From: Bacteroidota bacterium
Lineage (GTDB): Bacteria > Bacteroidota > Bacteroidia > Cytophagales > Cyclobacteriaceae
NCBI GenBank assembly: GCA_027297025.1
Contig: JAPUIM010000072.1
Coordinates: 1-11,570 of the forward strand
Reading direction: 5' to 3'
DNA: 11,570 bases
Every line of letters starts with the position of its first letter. Position 1 is the first letter of the stretch. A program made the position numbers and the translations under genes. This document shows, piece by piece, positions 8,514 through 11,570 of the stretch. The notes beneath the pieces were generated by a model that had not been told where the DNA came from, did no database searches, and saw nothing but the letters and a program-made list of their open reading frames with translations.

Positions 8514-8551
8514 ATATCCAGAAACCAGCATCTAGTATCTAGAATCCAGAA
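8514..8551 (-). repeat. Heptanucleotide array, right arm of an inverted pair
   Basis: Five in-phase 7-bp units on the plus strand, TCCAGAA, ACCAGCA, TCTAGTA, TCTAGAA and TCCAGAA, are the reverse complement form TCYAGNA, with one unit deviating in its first base. The outer edge touches the glyS stop codon (8552-8554). The inner edge is ATATCCAG (8514-8521), the exact inverse of the inner edge of the left arm, CTGGATAT (8302-8309). The arms thus share both unit and inner boundary but differ in unit number. Confidence 0.85.
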
Positions 8552-10108
8552 TCACAGAGATTGCAAAATTTTATCCAGGGCAATTTTATCCCTGATTTGG
8601 CTGCTCAATTGCTTGATGGGCACTCTTTGTTGATCCATTGAATCCCGCTCCCTAATAGTGACAGTTTCATCCTCCAAGGTTTGGTAATCGATAGTTATGC
8701 AGAAAGGAGTACCAATTGCATCCTGGCGCCTATAACGTCTGCCAATAGCATCTTTTTCATCATACTGACAGTTAAATTCTAACTTAAGTAAATCAAAAAT
8801 GCCTCTTGCCTTTTCAGGGAGACCATCTTTTTTAACTAAAGGTAGAACTGCTGCTTTTTTTGGCGCCAGGAGAGGAGGAATTTTTAGCACTACTCTTTCA
8901 CTACCATCCTCTAACCTTTCTACCCTATAAGCGCTGGTGAGAATGGCAAAAAAAGTCCGGTCCAGCCCAATGGATGTTTCAATGACAAAGGGGATATAAC
9001 TCTTGTTCTCTACCGGGTCGAAGAATTGCAGTTTCTTCCCGGAGTACTTTTCATGTGATTTCAGGTCAAAGTCGGTGCGGCTATGGATCCCTTCCAACTC
9101 TTTAAAACCCATGGGAAAATCAAACTGAATATCACAGGCAGCGTTGGCATAGTGAGCCAGATTGAGATGATCATAGAAACGGTATTTTTCTTCAGCAGCA
9201 CCCAACGCTAAATGCCATTGCAAGCGTTTCTCCTTCCAATATTGATACCATTCCATTTCCTCCCCGGGCTTGACAAAAAACTGCATCTCCATTTGCTCAA
9301 ATTCTCGCATCCTGAATATAAACTGCCGGGCAATGATCTCATTGCGGAAAGCCTTACCGATTTGGGCAATACCAAAAGGGATCTTCATTCGACCGGATTT
9401 TTGAACATTCAGGAAATTAACGAAGATACCTTGCGCGGTTTCAGGTCTGAGGTAGATATCATTGGATTCTTCTGCCAAAGAGCCCAGTTCGGTTTTGAAC
9501 ATGAGATTAAATTGTCGAACCTCTGTCCAATTGCGGGAACCACTTATAGGACAAACAATGCCCAATTCTTCGATCATCAATTTCAGTTGCTTCAGGTCGC
9601 TGTTATCTATGGCAACTTTCAACTTTTGATTGATGGTGTCCATTTGCTCCTGGTACTGGGTGATCCGGGGGTTAGTGGTTATAAACTGTTGGTGGTCAAA
9701 TTCCTTCCCGAATCTTTTAGCAGCCTTGGTCACCTCTTTTAAAATTTTCCCCTCTAATTTGGTCACATGGTCCTCAATGAGATTATCTGCCCTGTATCGT
9801 TTTTTTGAATCTTTATTATCAACCAAAGGGTCATTAAAAGCATCTACATGTCCCGATGCTTTCCAGATGGTGGGATGCATAAAAATGGCGGCATCCAACC
9901 CTACAATATTCTCATGCATCTGTACCATGGCCTTCCACCAATAATCCTTGAGATTATTTTTAAGTTCCACTCCATTTTGGCCATAATCATATACAGCGCT
10001 TAATCCATCATAGATCTCGCTGGAGGGAAATATAAATCCATATTCCTTGGAATGAGCGATTATTTTTTTCAGCAGATTTTCACTTGTTTGTATCTCTGTG
10101 ACAGACAT
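8552..10108 (-). CDS. glyS: Glycyl-tRNA synthetase, dimeric (alpha2) type
   Basis: This class II enzyme charges tRNA-Gly in the cytoplasm. At 518 residues in one chain it is the homodimeric kind, not the alpha2beta2 GlyQ/GlyS tetramer. The N-terminus (KEYGFIFPSSEIYDGLSAVYDYG, split over residues 21-43) and FMHPTIWKASGHVDAFNDP (76-94) are typical of the family. Motif 2 is seen at FRNEI (254-258) followed by MREFEQMEMQFF, and motif 3 at GLDRTFFAIL (381-390). The C-terminal anticodon-binding domain starts near PPLLAPKKAAVLPLV (411-425) and contains YRRQDAIGTPFCITID. The frame is complete and the start ATG at 10108 is supported by a candidate promoter ending five bases upstream, which would give an almost leaderless mRNA. 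Downstream, the stop codon is directly followed by a heptad repeat array, so the native terminator, if there was one, has been displaced or lost. Confidence 0.97.
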   Translation of the reverse strand: MSVTEIQTSENLLKKIIAHSKEYGFIFPSSEIYDGLSAVYDYGQNGVELKNNLKDYWWKAMVQMHENIVGLDAAIFMHPTIWKASGHVDAFNDPLVDNKDSKKRYRADNLIEDHVTKLEGKILKEVTKAAKRFGKEFDHQQFITTNPRITQYQEQMDTINQKLKVAIDNSDLKQLKLMIEELGIVCPISGSRNWTEVRQFNLMFKTELGSLAEESNDIYLRPETAQGIFVNFLNVQKSGRMKIPFGIAQIGKAFRNEIIARQFIFRMREFEQMEMQFFVKPGEEMEWYQYWKEKRLQWHLALGAAEEKYRFYDHLNLAHYANAACDIQFDFPMGFKELEGIHSRTDFDLKSHEKYSGKKLQFFDPVENKSYIPFVIETSIGLDRTFFAILTSAYRVERLEDGSERVVLKIPPLLAPKKAAVLPLVKKDGLPEKARGIFDLLKLEFNCQYDEKDAIGRRYRRQDAIGTPFCITIDYQTLEDETVTIRERDSMDQQRVPIKQLSSQIRDKIALDKILQSL

Positions 10109-10113
10109 AGCCG

Positions 10114-10144
10114 CAAAAATAGTTAAAATGCTATACTAGCCAAT
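10114..10144 (-). promoter_or_regulatory. Candidate glyS promoter (-33 and -7 boxes)
   Basis: On the minus strand ATTG (10144-10141) is followed after exactly 19 nt by TATTTTTG (10121-10114). This fits the Bacteroidota primary-sigma pattern TTTG, 19-21 nt, TAnnTTTG, with one mismatch in the upstream box. Only five bases, CGGCT, separate the -7 box from the glyS ATG, so the start site would fall at or within a few bases of the start codon. The 144-bp divergent spacer (10109-10252) holds no comparable match on the plus strand for the DUF547 gene. Confidence 0.5.
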
Positions 10145-10179
10145 GAGCTGGTCGAATATTTGGGACAACACCATCAATC

Positions 10180-10204
10180 AAAAAAATTCCTGATTTAAGG
10201 AATT
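10180..10204 (-). terminator. Weak terminator-like hairpin with a T tract
   Basis: AATTCCT (10185-10191) and AGGAATT (10198-10204) form a perfect 7-bp stem around a 6-base loop. On the minus strand the stem is followed by seven T (10186-10180), the form of an intrinsic terminator. It lies upstream of the glyS promoter, where it could stop antisense transcription coming through the DUF547 gene. The stem has only two G-C pairs, so it may be chance in AT-rich sequence. Confidence 0.25.
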
Positions 10205-10252
10205 AATTTTAGTTTAATTAACTTATCATAAACTAACCACGTTTTTTAGGAC

Positions 10253-11005
10253 ATGAGGATACGAATTATGTGGCTGCTATTATTTGCTTTGATAGGTTTT
10301 ACCTCTGAGGCTCAGACCGTCAATCACCTACTGTGGACTAATCTACTCCGGAAACATGTGGATGACCGGGGCTGGGTAGACTACAGGGGTTTCCAGGAAG
10401 ACAGGAATCAGTTTAATGAGTATTTGAAAGAACTAAGCTATCAGGACCCTGATAAATGGGAGGGGTCAAAGGAACAGCAAATGGCTTTTTGGATCAATGC
10501 TTACAATGCATTCACTATCCAACTGATCCTAGATCATTATCCGGTGAATAGCATTCGTGATATTGGCGGCAAAATTCAAATTCCCAGGATCTCATCGCCA
10601 TGGGACATGAAATTCATTGAGATCGGGGGAAAAAAATATGATCTGAACAATATTGAGCATGGCATTTTACGAAAAGAATTTAATGATCCCCGGATTCATT
10701 TTGCGGTGGTTTGCGCTTCTTTTTCTTGTCCTCGTCTAAGAAATGAGGCTTATAGTGCTGACAACTTAGAATTACAATTAGAAGAAGATGCCCATATTTT
10801 TATCAATGACTCTACTCGCAATTCCATTCAATCGGACAAACTTTGGTTATCTAAGATTTTCAGTTGGTACAAAGGAGATTTTACTCGAGGGCAAAGTTTA
10901 ATCTCTTTTATAAATCAGTATACGGACATCGAAGTGTCGGGGAAAGCCAAGATTAATTATATGCCCTACAACTGGCGGCTAAATGAAGGTCAGTTAGATC
11001 AATAG
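10253..11005 (+). CDS. Exported DUF547 domain protein
   Basis: The product has 250 residues and belongs to the DUF547 family (PF04784), whose biochemical role is not established. An N-terminal signal peptide is visible: basic MRIRIM, hydrophobic WLLLFALIGF, and a likely signal peptidase I site after SEA (residue 20), so the mature protein is probably periplasmic; no lipobox cysteine is present. DUF547 hallmarks are AFWINAYNAFTIQLI (78-92), SSPWDMKF (114-121), LNNIEHGILRKEFNDPRIHF (131-150), VCASFSCPRLRNEAY (153-167), LSKIFSWYKGDF (199-210) and the closing YMPYNWRLN (236-244). The first ATG is preferred because it supplies the basic signal region. A second ATG at 10268 has a better-placed GAGGAT seven bases upstream but would lose both arginines. 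The gene is divergent from glyS and convergent with the methyltransferase gene. Confidence 0.9.
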   Translation: MRIRIMWLLLFALIGFTSEAQTVNHLLWTNLLRKHVDDRGWVDYRGFQEDRNQFNEYLKELSYQDPDKWEGSKEQQMAFWINAYNAFTIQLILDHYPVNSIRDIGGKIQIPRISSPWDMKFIEIGGKKYDLNNIEHGILRKEFNDPRIHFAVVCASFSCPRLRNEAYSADNLELQLEEDAHIFINDSTRNSIQSDKLWLSKIFSWYKGDFTRGQSLISFINQYTDIEVSGKAKINYMPYNWRLNEGQLDQ

Positions 11006-11006
11006 A

Positions 11007-11570
11007 TCAGGAAACTTGATAGATGAAATTCCATTCGCCCCATTTTTGTCGGCGATATACTTCTTTAAAATTAAAACCACTGGATTCACCGATTCTCTTT
11101 ATTTTCTGAATGTCACATTGATCTGACAAGATCATGATACAATTTGTTTCGGGGTGTTTATAATGTTCCAGTTGACTAAATAAATCCCGGAAAAATTCGT
11201 GGTTCTCCCCACAATACCAAGCGTAGTCCCGGTTATTTTGTGGATTTCGTGGATAATAAGGAGGATTTATAACTATCCAATCAAATGTTTGTGAGGGGAC
11301 ATTTTCAAACAAATTGGATTGAATTACCTCAATTTCAATATCATTGTCGGCACAGTTATCCCGGATATTTTCAATGGCCAAAGGATTGATATCGGTAGCG
11401 GTTACTTTGGCCCCTTTATTTTTTGCCAGTATGGAAATGATCCCTGTACCGGCTCCAAGTTCCAGGAATCTCGCTTCCTTTATATCCTGTAGTCCAAGGT
11501 AATCCAACAGTATCCTGGTGCTGAAAAATAATCCCGGATGAAATACCTGGGGTCTAACCATCACCCTGAT
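11007..11570 (-). CDS. SAM-dependent methyltransferase with NPPY motif, 5' end probably outside the window
   Basis: This is a class I (Rossmann-fold) methyltransferase. Counting from the ATG at 11561, the SAM-binding motif I is FLELGAGTGIISILAKNKGA (32-51), followed by the acidic loop TATDINPLAI (54-63) and the catalytic motif NPPYYPRNP (99-107). NPPY is typical of enzymes that methylate planar or amide nitrogens, such as HemK/PrmC and N6-adenine methyltransferases; the substrate is not evident. The opening VFHPGLFFSTRILLDYL is a conserved lead-in of this group. The frame stays open to the window edge (GTG at 11564, ATG at 11561), and relatives usually have some residues before VFHPG, so I treat the gene as continuing beyond 11570; a start at the ATG, giving 184 residues, is possible. 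Its stop is one base from the stop of the convergent DUF547 gene. Confidence 0.82.
   Translation of the reverse strand: MRVMVRPQVFHPGLFFSTRILLDYLGLQDIKEARFLELGAGTGIISILAKNKGAKVTATDINPLAIENIRDNCADNDIEIEVIQSNLFENVPSQTFDWIVINPPYYPRNPQNNRDYAWYCGENHEFFRDLFSQLEHYKHPETNCIMILSDQCDIQKIKRIGESSGFNFKEVYRRQKWGEWNFIYQVS

Larger units (their letters stand above)
8277..8551. mobile_element. Probable decayed insertion with inverted heptad arrays at its ends
   Basis: The whole space between the glyS stop and the dgt start is one structured unit: right heptad array, about 20 bases, the start of a four-helix-bundle gene, a shortened interior, the gene's end, and the left heptad array. No transposase, target-site duplication or other mobility gene is visible. 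The mobile character is inferred from the inverted ends, the tight fit between two core genes, and the resemblance to 23S rRNA intervening sequences, which also carry S23 ORFs between complementary ends. Confidence 0.45.

Noticed and set aside
8279..8551. CRISPR array
   Set aside because: The units are 7 bp and contiguous, with no spacers and in two opposite orientations; no cas genes are present.
8433..8633. A 66-codon plus-strand frame covering the relic and the end of glyS
   Set aside because: Its sequence is the antisense of the relic, the heptad array and glyS codons. The ISRNQHLVSRIQ stretch only reflects the 7-bp repeat.
9212..9742. A 176-codon plus-strand frame
   Set aside because: It lies wholly antisense to the conserved glyS coding region and shows no family features.
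10109..10252. T-box or other riboswitch controlling glyS
   Set aside because: The candidate promoter leaves almost no leader, and no T-box-like conserved segment is seen.
10268..11005. Alternative start of the DUF547 protein at the second ATG
   Set aside because: GAGGAT is well spaced upstream, but this start would remove the arginines of the signal peptide; Shine-Dalgarno use is weak in this kind of genome.

Overview
The window looks like a chromosomal housekeeping segment of a member of the Bacteroidota. The evidence is the protein families: a long type-2 isoleucyl-tRNA synthetase with a GIHH signature, a Bacteroidota-style dGTPase starting MNW, a dimeric-type glycyl-tRNA synthetase, and a DUF547 exported protein. 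Spacing upstream of several genes is AT-rich, Shine-Dalgarno sequences are weak or absent, and two sites resemble the Bacteroidota promoter -7 box (TAnnTTTG). I cannot name a genus.

Layout. Five genes run on the minus strand from about 10.1 kb to 75: glycyl-tRNA synthetase (glyS), dGTP triphosphohydrolase (dgt), an RND/MMPL-family membrane exporter, isoleucyl-tRNA synthetase (ileS) and a GNAT acetyltransferase. Gaps are 11 bp (ileS to GNAT), 32 bp (exporter to ileS), 110 bp (dgt to exporter) and 275 bp (glyS to dgt). The last three genes could share a transcript from a candidate promoter just upstream of the exporter. glyS has its own candidate promoter and is divergent from a plus-strand DUF547 gene, which converges, with one base between stops, on a methyltransferase gene that probably runs off the right edge.

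The most interesting part is the 275-bp gap between glyS and dgt. It is filled end to end, from the glyS stop codon to the dgt start codon, by what appears to be a decayed insertion. Two arrays of a 7-bp repeat (TNCTRGA) lie in opposite orientation at its ends. Between them are the start (MSYKKLDIWKLARE...) and the end of a gene of the four-helix-bundle / S23 (23S rRNA intervening-sequence protein) family, with the middle missing. The right-hand end of that gene is itself written in the repeat. Inverted ends around an S23-like ORF recall the intervening sequences of 23S rRNA, here at a protein-coding locus. The family assignment rests on recalled sequence patterns and was not searched.

The other genes are ordinary core functions: charging of tRNA-Gly and tRNA-Ile, dNTP pool control, envelope export and acetyl transfer. 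Their order suggests co-location rather than one pathway.
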